This document shows, piece by piece, positions 1 to 11,200 of a stretch of DNA of 64,000 bases. The translations under genes were made by a program, and so were the position numbers. Location of the stretch: contig CAWFJG010000030.1 of the NCBI GenBank assembly GCA_963816065.1, positions 310,001-374,000 on the forward strand, read 5' to 3'. The notes below the pieces were generated by a model. The model made no database searches and was not told the origin of the DNA. It saw only the letters and a list, made by a program, of their open reading frames with translations. Source of the stretch: Roseiarcus sp963816065. Its GTDB lineage: Bacteria > Pseudomonadota > Alphaproteobacteria > Rhizobiales > Beijerinckiaceae. Position 1 is the first letter of the stretch. Every line of letters begins with the position of its first letter.

Positions 1-509
1 CACGCGACACAGTCGGCGCCGGCGCCGGGAACGAGCGCCTGAACGGCCGCGGGGCTGGTCAAATACTCGGCCCTGGCGATCTCGAAGGGCCAGAGGTCGA
101 TTGGCGTGGCGAGTGTGAAGCGGCAGGCGACATTGCGCTGCGCCTCCCGGTAGGTCGCGTCGAAAAAGGCGCCGCGTGCGATCGTGCGGCCCTCGCGCAA
201 GGAGGGATCGCCATACTTGGGCGCCGCCTGCACCATCACGAAGGATGGGGTCGAGGCGAGATAGTGCGGCGCGATCTGATCGATGAGGTTGGCCGTGAAC
301 TCGGCGAACTCGTGCTTAAGCTTCAGCTGCACCCGGGCTGCCAGGAACGCCGCGCCTTCGAGCAGGCCGCCGATCATCGGATCGATCTTATCCTCCAGGA
401 GGCCCCCGAGGCGCTCGGCCACTCCCGGATATGCCTGGGCGAACTCAATCGCCTGCTCGCGCAGGATCTTGAGCTCCTGGTCGTAAAACTTGACGAATTC
501 GCGGTTCAT
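1..509 (-). CDS. tssF: T6SS baseplate protein TssF (N-terminal part, runs off the left edge)
   Basis: About 169 N-terminal residues are present; the rest lies beyond position 1. The protein starts with MNREFVKFYDQELKILREQA and continues with the TssF hallmarks of a YPGVAERLG stretch and a DPMIGGLLEGAAFLAARV stretch, with no internal stop. TssF is a T6SS baseplate wedge component that pairs with TssG and contacts TssE and TssK (family knowledge). The ATG at 509 lies 3 bases after the tssE stop, so the two genes are very likely co-transcribed and translationally coupled. tssG and later genes of this arm would be expected to the left of the window. Confidence 0.93.
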   Translation of the reverse strand, partial: MNREFVKFYDQELKILREQAIEFAQAYPGVAERLGGLLEDKIDPMIGGLLEGAAFLAARVQLKLKHEFAEFTANLIDQIAPHYLASTPSFVMVQAAPKYGDPSLREGRTIARGAFFDATYREAQRNVACRFTLATPIDLWPFEIARAEYLTSPAAVQALVPGAGADCVA

Positions 510-512
510 CCG

Positions 513-1055
513 TCAGAGCCGATCGATCTTGATCTTGCCCGAGTCCAACTCGATCTCTGCGACAAACTGCATGGGAACATTGACCGGTTGCAGCCGCAAG
601 TCGGCGCTAACCAGGAAGCGCACCCTCAGTTCGTCCGGCGATACCTTGTCGTCGCGTCGGACCTTGATCGTCTTGGCCGCGAGCCTCGGCTCGAAATCAC
701 GCAAGGCAACCTCAAGCTCCTTCGCCACCCCGTGTACGGCGTCCTCGTCGAGCGAGAGGCGCGCGAGGTCGCGTAGCCCAAAGTTGAGAATCGACCGGCG
801 CACCTCGGGAACTTCGGACAGGTCTTCCGCCAATTCGAGATTGACGGTATTCATGAGCGCGCTGATATCGGAGCTTACCAGTCTTCGCAGCTCGCCTTCG
901 CTGATCGGCGCCCGCATCGTCACCCTCCGCGACGCCAGTACGCGCTCACCATCCTCGCGGACATCGACCCGAACCGCGGCATCGCGCTCCTGATGCGCCG
1001 CGCGGAAGGCGTACATCAAGGGCGGCGCCAGCCGATCGCTCTTCTTGGCGACCAT
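513..1055 (-). CDS. tssE: T6SS baseplate protein TssE (gp25-like)
   Basis: This 180-residue protein is a gp25/lysozyme-like baseplate component that joins the TssBC sheath to the baseplate (family knowledge). The diagnostic part is the middle and C-terminus: an SVVNFGL-like stretch (here RRSILNFGLRDLARLS) followed by a conserved beta region ending in a short basic tail. A strong ribosome site (GAGGAGG, 5 bases before the ATG at 1055) supports the start. It is preceded by hcp with a 75-base gap that contains a strong hairpin, and is followed by tssF after 3 bases. Confidence 0.92.
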   Translation of the reverse strand: MVAKKSDRLAPPLMYAFRAAHQERDAAVRVDVREDGERVLASRRVTMRAPISEGELRRLVSSDISALMNTVNLELAEDLSEVPEVRRSILNFGLRDLARLSLDEDAVHGVAKELEVALRDFEPRLAAKTIKVRRDDKVSPDELRVRFLVSADLRLQPVNVPMQFVAEIELDSGKIKIDRL

Positions 1056-1091
1056 CCGCGCCTCCTCACTCTAGGGATATGGGCGGATGGC

Positions 1092-1120
1092 GGCCGGCTC
1101 CAGGGACGCTGGAGCCGGTC
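1092..1120 (-). promoter_or_regulatory. Strong intercistronic hairpin between hcp and tssE
   Basis: CCGGCTCCA at 1094-1102 pairs perfectly with TGGAGCCGG at 1110-1118 around a 7-base loop, with two further pairs (one a G-U) at the base. It sits just after the hcp stop in the transcription direction. There is no T-run behind it, so it is more likely an mRNA 3'-end stabiliser or partial attenuator than a full terminator. It would let Hcp accumulate above the downstream baseplate proteins. Confidence 0.6.
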
Positions 1121-1130
1121 GCGATTCCGA

Positions 1131-1631
1131 CTAGGCGGAATAAGTCTTTTGTCCCTTGACGTCCCAACCCTTCTTGTTGACGGCGTCGAGCGTGCCGTCC
1201 GCCTTCTGCGGCTTATAGGCGACTTCCATCTTGGAGAAGTTGAGCGTCGCGCTCTCGGTGGGAAGGCCGCCACCGTCGGCGCCGGCATGGCTGAACGAGG
1301 TGATGAACACCTCCTCCATCGTGATCGTCAGGTATTCTTGCGGGTTTTCGCCAGCCTTCCGAATGTGAAGGATAGCCTTCTCGTGGTGCGCGCCGTTTAC
1401 GCAGTTGATGAAGAAGTTCGGCGACGACTTGTCGGCGTACTTCGTAACGCTCAGGTCCGAGAACGACGCCTTGCTGGCGCCGGAGCCGGTACCCACCGCC
1501 CCGGTGCCGGAGTTTGATACGCCGAACGAGAACGACGTGACCTGGATCTTGTCCTTGTACTTGTCGTCCGGCGACTCGCCATCAAACTTGTTTTTGCCCG
1601 AGAATTCGAGAAACATATCGCCGCTTGCCAT
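1131..1631 (-). CDS. hcp: T6SS tube protein Hcp (TssD)
   Basis: This 166-residue protein has the Hcp1-family layout: an N-terminal DMFLEFSG strand, a KIQVTSFSFGVSN strand, and a conserved C-terminal KMEVAYKPQKADGTL stretch. Hcp hexamers stack into the inner tube expelled by sheath contraction and are released in bulk (family knowledge). I start at the ATG at 1631 because AAGGAGAT lies about 8 bases upstream; an in-frame TTG at 1637 is too close to that site. It lies between tssC and tssE. The hairpin after its stop fits strong expression. Confidence 0.95.
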   Translation of the reverse strand: MASGDMFLEFSGKNKFDGESPDDKYKDKIQVTSFSFGVSNSGTGAVGTGSGASKASFSDLSVTKYADKSSPNFFINCVNGAHHEKAILHIRKAGENPQEYLTITMEEVFITSFSHAGADGGGLPTESATLNFSKMEVAYKPQKADGTLDAVNKKGWDVKGQKTYSA

Positions 1632-1756
1632 GATCAATATCTCCTTTCATGCTTCCCTACTTACGGAGACGCCGCAAAAGACTTCGACGCCCCCGCCCCA
1701 AACGCTCATTCCGACCAACTCGGGTGCAAATTCCGGCCGAAGCCGCGCCCGCGCCG

Positions 1757-3250
1757 TCACTTCTCGAGCGGCAACCGGGAGACGAGGCTCATGCCGATGT
1801 CCATGCCCTCGAGCTGGAAATGCGGACGCAGGTAGAAATTCGCCGAGTAATAGCCCGGATTCTGCTCGTCCGCGACGACCGTGACCTTGGCCGCCGCGAG
1901 CGGCAGCTTGGCCTTGACCTCCTCGCTGGAGTGCTCGGGATCGCCGTCGACGTAGAGCGTGATCCACTCGTTCAGCCACGTTTCGAGCTGCGCCTTTTCC
2001 TTGGTCGAGCCGATCTTGTCGCGGACCATGCACTTGAGGTAGTGCGCGAACCGGGATACCGCGAACATGTACGGGATGCGCGCGGACAGGTTGTCCGCCG
2101 CAGTGGCTTCCACCTTGTCGTAAAGCTTGGGCTTGTAGACCGATTGGGCGCCGATGAAGGCGGCCTTGTCGGAGTTCTTCCGGTGGATGATCGAGATGAT
2201 GCCGGCCTTGGAGAGCTCCGCCTCGCGCCGGTCGGTAATGGCGATCTCCGTCGGGCATTTCATGTCGACGCCGCCGTCGTCCGTTGGGAAGGTATGCGTC
2301 GGCAGGTTGATCACCTCGCCGCCCGATTCGACGCCGCGGATGCGCACCGTCCAGCCGTACTCCTTGAAGGCGCGGTTGACGTTGGCCGCCATTGCATAAG
2401 CTGCGTTCATCCAGGCGTATTTTTCGCCGTGGTGGCCGTCGGTCTCCTCCTCGAACGCAAATTCCTCGACCGGCTCTGTCTTGGAGCCGTAAGGCAGGCG
2501 TGACAGCACGCGCGGCATGCACAAGGCGACGTAGCGGCTGTCGACAGCATCCCGCAGGCCCTTCCACGCTGCGTAGTCGGGCGTGTCCATCAGCTTGCCG
2601 ATGTCGCGCGGATTCATGAGCTCGGTCCACGAATCCATGCCGAGCAGGTTCGGGTCCGCGCCCGTGATCAAGGGCGCGAGCGACGCCGAGGCGACCTTGG
2701 ACAAATCCCGCAGGAGCTGGACGTCGGTCGGCGCGTGACTGAAGTGGAAGTCGGCCACCAGCGCGCCATAGGGTTCGCCGCCGAGCTGACCGAATTCGCT
2801 TTCGTAGATCGCCTTGAACAGCGGGCTCTGGTCCCACCGCGCGCCGGGATAGGATTTGAGATTGCGGTAGAGCTCCATCTTGCCGACATTGAGCACGCGG
2901 ATCTTCAGTGTGGCGTCGGTCTCCGAGTTGAAGACGAGATAACTGAGGCCCCGCCAGGCGCTTTCGAGTTGCTTGAACTCGGGCGCGTGCAGGATCTGGT
3001 TCATCTGCGCCGAGAGCTTCGCGTCGAGAGCCGCGATCATCGCCTCGATCGTGTCGATGACGTCGGTCTTGACGACGCTCGTATCGGCCAGCGCCTGCGT
3101 CACCAGGGTCTGGACGGCGTTTTCGACTTCGGCCGCTGCACGGTCGCTGCGCGGCTTGAAGTTCTGTTTCAGAATTTCGGCGAAGTCGTCGGCCTCGACA
3201 ACCGCGGCTCCCGCGGTCTCCGCCTGTTTCTGGTCCTCGAGCTCAGCCAT
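1757..3250 (-). CDS. tssC: T6SS contractile sheath large subunit TssC (VipB/EvpB)
   Basis: The 497-residue protein is full length for the family. It forms the contractile sheath with TssB. Clear family signatures include ESAWRGLSYLV at about residue 97, a RFAHYLKCMVRDKIGS stretch in the C-terminal third, and the terminal LRPHFQLEGMDIGMSLVSRLP. It follows tssB with an 81-base gap and precedes hcp with about 125 bases. The reading frame is intact throughout. Confidence 0.97.
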   Translation of the reverse strand: MAELEDQKQAETAGAAVVEADDFAEILKQNFKPRSDRAAAEVENAVQTLVTQALADTSVVKTDVIDTIEAMIAALDAKLSAQMNQILHAPEFKQLESAWRGLSYLVFNSETDATLKIRVLNVGKMELYRNLKSYPGARWDQSPLFKAIYESEFGQLGGEPYGALVADFHFSHAPTDVQLLRDLSKVASASLAPLITGADPNLLGMDSWTELMNPRDIGKLMDTPDYAAWKGLRDAVDSRYVALCMPRVLSRLPYGSKTEPVEEFAFEEETDGHHGEKYAWMNAAYAMAANVNRAFKEYGWTVRIRGVESGGEVINLPTHTFPTDDGGVDMKCPTEIAITDRREAELSKAGIISIIHRKNSDKAAFIGAQSVYKPKLYDKVEATAADNLSARIPYMFAVSRFAHYLKCMVRDKIGSTKEKAQLETWLNEWITLYVDGDPEHSSEEVKAKLPLAAAKVTVVADEQNPGYYSANFYLRPHFQLEGMDIGMSLVSRLPLEK

Positions 3251-3331
3251 TGCATAGGTTCCCTGTCATCACGCCGTAGTCGGTGGAATCGAGCTGCGAC
3301 GAGGATATTCGCCGCGTCGGGATTTGAAGTC

Positions 3332-3865
3332 TTACGCCGCTCCGCCGTCGCCCGGTTTCTGACCGAGCTTCGACTTCATCGCCGCCATCAAATCCGGGTC
3401 GGCGAGCAGTTTTTTCAGGGTGTCTTCCGCAGCGACCTTGCCGTCCATGTAGCGCAGCAAATTCGAGAGCTGCTCGCGCGCCTGGAGGAGCTTGGCTGTC
3501 GCGGGCACCTGGCGCGCGATCGCAGCGGGCGAGAAATCGTCCATCTTCGTGAACTTCAAATTCACCGACAGCTTCTCGCCGCCTTCATCGGCGCCGAGCT
3601 TGTTGTCGACCTTCATCGACACGGCCGGTTCGATCGCGGCCATGCGCTTGTCGAAATTGTCCATGTCGATGTCAAGAAACTTGCGGTCGGTCATCTCGGC
3701 CTTCGCGACCGTGGACGCGTTGCCGGAAAGATCGGCCATCACGCCCATCACGAACGGCAATTCGACGAGCCGATTGGCGTCGTACGGATCTTCGTAGGTG
3801 ATGTGCACTCGCGGCTTGCGGTTGCGCGAGATGAACTTTTGGCCGGAATTGCTGTTGGAAGCCAT
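3332..3865 (-). CDS. tssB: T6SS contractile sheath small subunit TssB (VipA)
   Basis: This 177-residue protein is the small sheath subunit and partner of TssC. Diagnostic features are the N-terminal KPRVHITYEDPYDA stretch, the ELPFVMGVMADLSG stretch, and the central KFTKMDDFSPAAIARQVP region. The ATG at 3865 has GGAAGG about 6 bases upstream, whereas the more upstream in-frame ATG at 3892 has no visible ribosome site, so I use 3865. It is the first gene of this minus-strand arm. The 140 bases between it and the divergent ialB-like gene should hold both promoters. Confidence 0.95.
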   Translation of the reverse strand: MASNSNSGQKFISRNRKPRVHITYEDPYDANRLVELPFVMGVMADLSGNASTVAKAEMTDRKFLDIDMDNFDKRMAAIEPAVSMKVDNKLGADEGGEKLSVNLKFTKMDDFSPAAIARQVPATAKLLQAREQLSNLLRYMDGKVAAEDTLKKLLADPDLMAAMKSKLGQKPGDGGAA

Positions 3866-4032
3866 GTCGCCCTTCCGTTCCCCGTTTCCCATGTCAGTGG
3901 CGCCACTCTAGTATAGTCGCGGCCGAACGCAATATGATTTCCGTCACAATTCGAACGCGGGCGGTACAAATTGACAGCGTGGGAGGGTTCGATTAGCAGG
4001 GCCGGACCCCGCGCACGAGGCAGGAGCTTGCA

Positions 4033-4623
4033 ATGAAGGGTATTCGGCCTGCGCTTGCCTTCAGCGTCGTGGGCTGTCTCGCCTCTGCCCTGGCTCTCGC
4101 CCAAACCGTCAAGCCGGCTGCGCCCGAAGCCGCCAAGCCCGCCGCGAAGAGCTCTGCCGCGGCGCCGGCGGAGCCCGTCAAGATCCGGCGCTCCGAGACC
4201 ATCGTCGACGACAACTGGACGGTCACCTGCGAGCAGACCGACCAGGCCGAGAGCAAGCGCCTATGCTCGGCGGCGCTCAGGATCGCGCAGACCGACAAGG
4301 CCGGCGCACAGAGGATCGTGTTCACCTGGGTGATCGGACATCAGGAGGGCAAGCTCGCCTCGGCGATCTCCGTTCCCTCGGGCGTCCAGATCCCGCCGGG
4401 GGTGGAGATCCAGATCGGCGACAAGGAGGTGCGTAAGGTCGGCTATTCGATCTGTGTGCCCGACCATTGCGAGGCGCTGCTGCCGCTGGAGGAGACGGTG
4501 GTCAAGAGCCTCAGCGCGGCGCCGACGACCGCGATCACGATCCGCGCCGTCAACGGCTCCGAGGCGAAGTTCACCGTGAACATGAAAGGCTTCGCCCAGG
4601 CTCTGGCGGACATCGGCAAGTAG
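4033..4623 (+). CDS. IalB-family (invasion-associated locus B) secreted protein
   Basis: This 196-residue protein has a signal peptide (residues 1-23, ending ALALAQ), an Ala/Pro-rich linker to about residue 50, then the IalB-type domain with Trp62, Cys66 and Cys78 and a Cys141/Cys146 pair in a SICVPDHC motif. IalB proteins are small periplasmic or envelope proteins of alphaproteobacteria with no settled biochemical function. A GGAG site lies 8 bases before the ATG. It is transcribed away from tssB. Its place inside a T6SS locus is notable, but a functional link is only inference. Confidence 0.82.
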   Translation: MKGIRPALAFSVVGCLASALALAQTVKPAAPEAAKPAAKSSAAAPAEPVKIRRSETIVDDNWTVTCEQTDQAESKRLCSAALRIAQTDKAGAQRIVFTWVIGHQEGKLASAISVPSGVQIPPGVEIQIGDKEVRKVGYSICVPDHCEALLPLEETVVKSLSAAPTTAITIRAVNGSEAKFTVNMKGFAQALADIGK

Positions 4624-5283
4624 GGCTTTCAAGGCCCACTCGGCGCCGACCGGCGCGCCTTGTGGCGGCCCCGACCGGCCTCCGGCTGGACCCGTCGCCT
4701 CGCTCCAGCCTCCACGACCGCCGATTTTCGACCAGACCTCAATAAAATCAAGGGGATGCGAGCCGAACCGGCCGTCCCTTCGGCGAGCAATTCAACGATT
4801 TCAAGGGATTACGGCGAGATTGCCGGTTCGCAGGCGCCTGCCGAGCGGGCGGCCATGACGATGCCCTCTTCCGGATCCTGTCGAACGCTGATTCGGGCGG
4901 GGCCGCGCGGTGGAATGTCCTTCGACAAGCTCGGGGCGAGGGCCCCTGAAGACGGGTGGGCGGTTGCTCGGTCCTTCGGTAAACAAGACGTCGCTGCGCT
5001 TTTGTATCGAGACGGCGAGCCGATTGTTCTTACGGCAGCCCTACAGACGCCGGAAATCGGCTACGGAGTCGCCTGTCTCTGTGGCAATTGCGCAACAGGT
5101 CCAAGGGTTCGGCGCCGGGGGGCCGGACTAGCCGCCACAATCTGCCACAAAAGCGTTGCGTCGACCTGGCGCCGCACGTAACCAATTACGTAAAGGGCAA
5201 ATCGCGACTCGGCGTCGAGGTTGGCCATGTTGCGTCTGTTTATCCGGCTTCGGCACGAAATTTATTTGATGGGGTGGGCGACG
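4624..5283. other. Intergenic region between the IalB-family gene and the autotransporter
   Basis: No protein-coding gene is convincing here. The open frames crossing it have random-looking composition and no ribosome sites. It holds a dispersed-repeat-like segment around 4912-4972 (listed separately) and presumably the autotransporter promoter. An A/T-richer stretch at about 5180-5275, just ahead of the autotransporter start, is the likeliest place for that promoter. Confidence 0.5.
4912..4972. repeat. Probable dispersed intergenic repeat (CCTTCGACAAGCTC type)
   Basis: The segment contains TCCTTCGACAAGCTC (4918-4932), which on the minus strand reads as PELVEG in one frame. From memory this core recurs in short dispersed intergenic elements of many alphaproteobacteria. 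Only one copy is seen in this window, so the assignment rests on recognition of the core, not on copies found here. Confidence 0.35.
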
Positions 5284-8200
5284 ATGCACCAGCAGCTCGG
5301 GTCTTTGCGCGGCGCGGTCGGTTTCGCTGAAGGGCGAGGCGCAGCTCGAACGGCGCTGCTCAGCGGCGCGTCGATTGCGGCGCTCGCGTTCATGGGGGTT
5401 CTGGCGCTGAGCGCGCCGGCGGGTGCGCAAAGTCTCGGAGGCGCGGGCGGCGCGGGTGGTCCCACTGCGACCGGCGGCGCCGGCGGCTTGCCCGGCATGG
5501 GCGGCGGAAACGGCACAGCGACCACGGGCGGCGGCGGCGGCGGCGGCGGCGCGCCCGACAGCGCAGGCGGGGCGGCGGCGGAACGGCGGCCGCGGGCGCA
5601 TGGCGGCGCTGGCGGCGCTGGCGGAACCAGCAACGTAGAAGGGAGCGCTGTATACACTGGGGGGACCGGTGGGACCGGTGGCGCTGGAACAGGGTCAGGC
5701 GGCGGAGGCGGCGGCGGCGCAGGCGGCTATGGCACATTATTCCCGACTTCGGTCGGTACATTTAACACGGGTGCGGTCCTAAACATCACAGGCGGAACAG
5801 GCGGCCCGGGAGGCGCTGCGCCCGGATCCGGCAATGGCGGCAATGGCGGCGCAGGGCGGCGCCGGCGTGTACTTAAATTCCGGCTCGGGGCTAATAGTCC
5901 TAAGCGGCGCCACCGTGAGCGGCGGGGTTGGCGGCGCCGCGGGCGCCAGCGTTTCGGGAACCGCAGGGACCGCCGGGGCCGGCGGGGCGGGCGCGATATT
6001 GGCGGGCGGAAGCCTTTATGTTCAGGGCGTCGTCGCCGGCGCAAGCGGCGCGCATTCGGTGGATGCGATCTCGGGCACGAGCACGCTCGGCATAGGGACC
6101 GGAGCGACGCTAACGGGCAACATCGGCGTCGGATCTGGCGCCACCCTGAGCTTTAACCAAAGCTCCTCCGGCTTCACAAATAACACTGCGCTTTGTTGGG
6201 AACACGATCACCGGATCTGGCGCGATCCAGGTCAATGCAGGCACGAACGCGCTGGCGTTGGGCGCCGCCAATACCTATTCCGGCGGCACGACGGTCACGA
6301 GCGGCACGCTCATCGTTGGCAACAACGCGGCGCTCGGGACCGGCGCTTTGACGCTCGACCCGACCACAACCGTCAATCTCCAGAACGTCGCGGTCACCAA
6401 CCAGATCAATGTGTCCGGCGATCCGAACATCGCAGTCACCGGCGCCAGCTCGGTGGGCGTCATATCGGGCTCGGGCACGGTCAACATCACCGGCACGTCG
6501 GGCTCGGCGACGACGGACGTGCTGACCGTGACCGCGCCGAACACCTACACCGCCGCGACGAACGTCGGCGATGGCACGACTGGGCACGCTGTCACGCTGA
6601 AGGGCGGCGTGGCCGGCGCGTTCAGCCCGCTTTCCGCGACCACCGTGACGGCGAACAGCATCCTAGATCTTGGCGGCTTCGCGCAGACGATCAACACGCT
6701 CGCTCTTTCGGGCGGCACGATCCAGAACGGCAGCTTAGCCAGCTCGGGCGGCATCGTCTCGACAGGCGGCGCAGTCAATGGCGTATCCGGGTCGACCGGT
6801 CTCACGGCGAACGCCGGCGCAACAACTCTTTGGGGACCAACGGCTACACTGGAGCGACTGCGGTCAACACTGGCGCTTCGCTCATCGGCGGTGCTGCGAA
6901 CACCTTCAGCGCAACGAGCGCGACCACCATCAACACCGGCGGCGTCGTCGATCTCGGCGGAGTGGCGCAGACGATCAACAGCGTCGCGCTCTCGGGCGGC
7001 ACGATCCAGAATGGCAGCCTTACCAGCTCGGGCGGCATCGCGTCGACGGGCGGCCTCGTCAACAACATCTCCGGGTCGACCGGGCTTACGGCAAACGGCG
7101 GCGCGACGACGCTCTTGGGAGCGAACAGCTACACCGGCGCGACGACAGTCAATAGTGGGGGAACGCTGTTCGGCGGGGCGGCGAACGCCTTCAGCTCGGC
7201 GAGCGCGACCACGGTCAACACGGGCGGCGTTGTCGACCTCGGCGGCGTTGCGCAGACGATCAATACGCTGAACTTGTCGGGAGGAACGATCCAGGACGGC
7301 AGTCTGACGAGCGCGGGCGGCATCGTGTCGACGGGCGGCACGGTCAGCACCATCATCTGGGTCGACCGGACTCACGGCGAACGGCGGCACAACAACTCTC
7401 TTGGCGGACACTTACACCGGCGCTACGACGGTCAACAACACCGCCACATTGACCGGCGGGGCGGCGAACACCTTCAGCGCGGGGAGCGCGACCACAGTCA
7501 ATGCCGGCGGCGTCGTCAATCTCGGCGGCTTCGGACAGACGATCAACGCGCTTGCTCTCTCGGGCGGCACGATCGAGAACGGCAACCTGACGAGCTCGAG
7601 CGGCATCGTATCGACGGGCGGCACGGTCAATGGCGTGTCCGGCTCGACCGGGCTCACCGCGAACGGCGGAACGACGACGCTTCTCGGGACGAACGGCTAC
7701 ACGGGTGCGACTGCGGTCAACAACACGGCGACACTGACCGGCACCGTCGGCTCGTTCAGCGCGGCGAGCGCAACGACCGTGAATACGGGCGGTATCCTCG
7801 ACCTCGGCGGCTCGCAGACTATTAACACACTGAGCCTGTCGGGTGGCACAATCCAGGACGGCAGTCTGACAAGCTCGGGCGGCATCGTGTCGACGGGGGG
7901 CACTGTCGCAAACGTTACAGGGTCCACCGCGCTGGCGGCAAATGGCGGCAATACGACGCTCCTGGGCACGAACGCCTACACCGGCGCGACGACGGTCAAC
8001 CCCGGCGCTACGCTGACTGGCGGGGCGGCGAACGCCTTCAGCGCGCCGAGTGCGACTACGATCAATGGCGGCGGCGTCGTCGATCTCGGCGGCTTCGCGC
8101 AGACGATCAACAGCGTGACCCTGTCCGGTGGAAAGATCGAACATGGCGCGCTCGCTGGCGCGATCAGCTCGAGCGGCGGCGCGATCGACGGGCTTGGCGG

Positions 8201-11200
8201 CTCGGCGTCGCTGACCGTCGGCAGCGGCGCCACGACGCTGAACACGACAACCGGCGCCAACAGCTATTCCGGCGCGACGATGGTCAACGGCGGAATTCTG
8301 TTCGGCGGAGCGGCGAACGCGTTCAGCGCGACGAGTGCGACGACCGTCAACACCGGCGGCGTCGTCGACCTCGGCGGCGTTGCGCAGACGATCAATACGC
8401 TGAACTTGTCAGGCGGAACGGTCCAGGACGGCAGCCTGACAAGTTCGGGCGGCATTGTGTCGACGGGCGGTACGGTCGCCAACGTCGGCGGCCCGACGGG
8501 GCTCACGGCGAACGGCGGCACAACCACGCTCTTCGCGGACACCTACACCGGCGCGACGGCCGTCAACACCGGCGCAACGGTCGCTGGCGGAGCGGCGAAC
8601 GCCTTCAGCGCGACGAGTTTGACCACGATCAACACAGGCGGCGTCGTCGATCTCGGCGGCTTTGCCCAGACCATCAACTCGTTGAACCTGTCGGGCGGCA
8701 CGATCGCGAATGGCAGCCTGACGAGCGTAACCGGCATCCTGTCGACGGGCGGCACGGTCAATGGGATCGCCGGCTCGACCACGCTGACCGCGAACAGCGG
8801 CACGACGACGCTCCTGGGGACGAACGGCTACACCGGCGTGACGACGGTCAACCCCACGGCTACGCTGATTGGCGGGGCGGCGAACGCCTTCAGCGCGGCG
8901 AGCGCGACCACGATCAATGCCGGTGGCGTCGTCAATCTCGGCGGCTTTGGACAAACGATCAACACGCTCGCTCTCTCGGGCGGCACGATCGAAAACGGAA
9001 GCCTGACCAGCGCAAGCGGCATCGTATCGACGGGTGGCACAGTCAACGGCGTCTCCGGCTCGACCGGGCTGACGGCGAACGGCGGCACGACGACGTTGCT
9101 GGGGACGAACGGCTACACTGGCGCGACCACGGTCAACAACACCGCCACTCTGACGGGCGGGGCGACGAATGCGTTCAGCGCGGCGAGCGTGACGAGCGTG
9201 AACACGGGCGGCACGCTCGATCTCGGCGGGGCGCAAACGATCAACACGCTCAATCTCGCCGGAGGGACGATCGAGAACGGCAGTCTGACAAGTGCGAGCG
9301 GGATCGCGTCGACGGGCGGGACGGTTCAGAACGTTACCGGCTCGACCGCGCTCACGGCGAACGGCGGCACGACGACACTGCTGGGGTCGAACGCCTACAC
9401 CGGCGCGACGACGGTCAACGCCGGGGCTACGCTGACCGGCGGGGCGGCGAACGCCTTCAGCGCGGCGAGCGCAACCACGATCAACACCGGCGGCGTCGTC
9501 GATCTCGGCGGCTCCCCGCAGACGATCAATGCCGTCGGCCTCGCCGGCGGCGCGATCCAGAACGGGTCGCTGACCGGCGCAATTGGCTCGACCGGCGGCA
9601 CGGTCAACAGCATCAACGGCTCGGCGACGCTGACGACGATCGCCGGCACGACGACGCTGCTGGGATCGAACGGCTATACCGGGGCGACGACCGTCAACGG
9701 CGGAACGCTGATCGGCGGCGCGGCGAACACGTTCAGCGCGGGGAGCGCCACCACGATCAATACCGGCGGCGTCGTCGATCTCAATGGCTTCGCGCAGACG
9801 ATCAACACGCTCGCTCTTTCGGGCGGCACGATCCAGAACGGCAGCCTGACCAGCTCGGGCGGCATCGTGTCGAGAAACGGCATGGTCGACAACATCTCCG
9901 GATCGACCGGTCTCACGACAACCAGCGGGACGACCACGCTCATTGGAACGAACGGCTACACCGGGACCACGAACGTCAACGGCGGAACGCTGAACGTCAA
10001 CGGCAGCCTGAACACGTCCGGGCAGATCAATATCGCTGCGAACGCCACTTTCCCGGCGAGTTTGAATGTCAACGGGTCGGTCACCAGCGGGCTGGTGACC
10101 AATGCCGGAGCCCTTACCGTAAACGCGGGCGGCTCGCTGAACGCTCTGGGGCTCACCAACCTGAGCAGCGGAACGGTCACCAACTACGGGGCGATTGTCG
10201 ATGTTCTGAACAACGCGGGCACGGTGATCAATAATAACATGTATACGGCGGTCGTGGCGTCGAACACGGGCACGATTACAAACAATGGGACGTGGGACGG
10301 AACCGGCGGCACGAGCGCCAACGGCACCGGGTCGGTCATCAACAACAGCCTCTGGAAGGGCTCCTGGAGCAACAACGGCGGCACCATCAACAACGCCGGG
10401 ACGATCACCGGAAATGTCACGAACAACTCCGGCATCATCAACAATATCAATGGCGCGAACAGTACAATTTCCGGCGATGTCACAGCCAACGGCGGCATCG
10501 TCAACAGCTACAACCCGACGAGCATGATCGGCGGCAATGTCCTCGTTCCCGGGGCGCTGCCGGCGGACGTGTTCGCTCTCGGCAGGATCGGCGGCAACGT
10601 CAGCGTGAATAGCGGGGGCACTCTCGGCTCCTTCTACGTGGGCGACCAGACCGCCTCCATCGTGACGGACAATCTCGCGGTCGCCGCGACCCTGGCCCCC
10701 CACCTCGGGCAGACTTTGACCGTGGGCGGCAGCGTGTCGGGTCCGATCACGATACCGGTCGATCTCAGCACCGGGCGGACCAACGCGATTGCCGCCGGTT
10801 CGAACAATGGCGGGACCGTCAACCTGTCCGGCATGCTGACCAATCCGGGTAACGCACTTTGGGCGCAGCCCACTCTCACCTACGCAACAGGGGCTCCAAT
10901 CCCCCTGACTGCAACGGCGAACCAACTCCTCGCCGGGGCGAGCAGCACCGGGTTCTATCAATATACGCCTCAGAACAATGACGCGATCCTGCAGTCGCTC
11001 AAGGCAGGCGTGGTTTCGGCGCCGGCCAGCCAGGTGTCCTCGATCATCACGGCCCTCAACACGTCGTTCTTCCAGAACGCCCAGGCTTTCCTCGGCGCCC
11101 CGACCAACCCGACGCCGAATCTGTTGTACGGCGGCATCTGGTCGCGCGCCGGCGGCGCCGCCATCACGCTCGAATCCACCGCCACCGGCGGAGGGTCGCC

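Noticed and set aside
2735..3916. 393-residue plus-strand open frame opposite tssC and tssB
   Set aside because: It lies wholly antisense to clear T6SS genes and has no recognisable domain; it is a GC-bias shadow.
4660..5181. Plus-strand open frame of 173 residues between ialB and the autotransporter
   Set aside because: It crosses the dispersed-repeat-like segment, has no ribosome site, and shows no domain.
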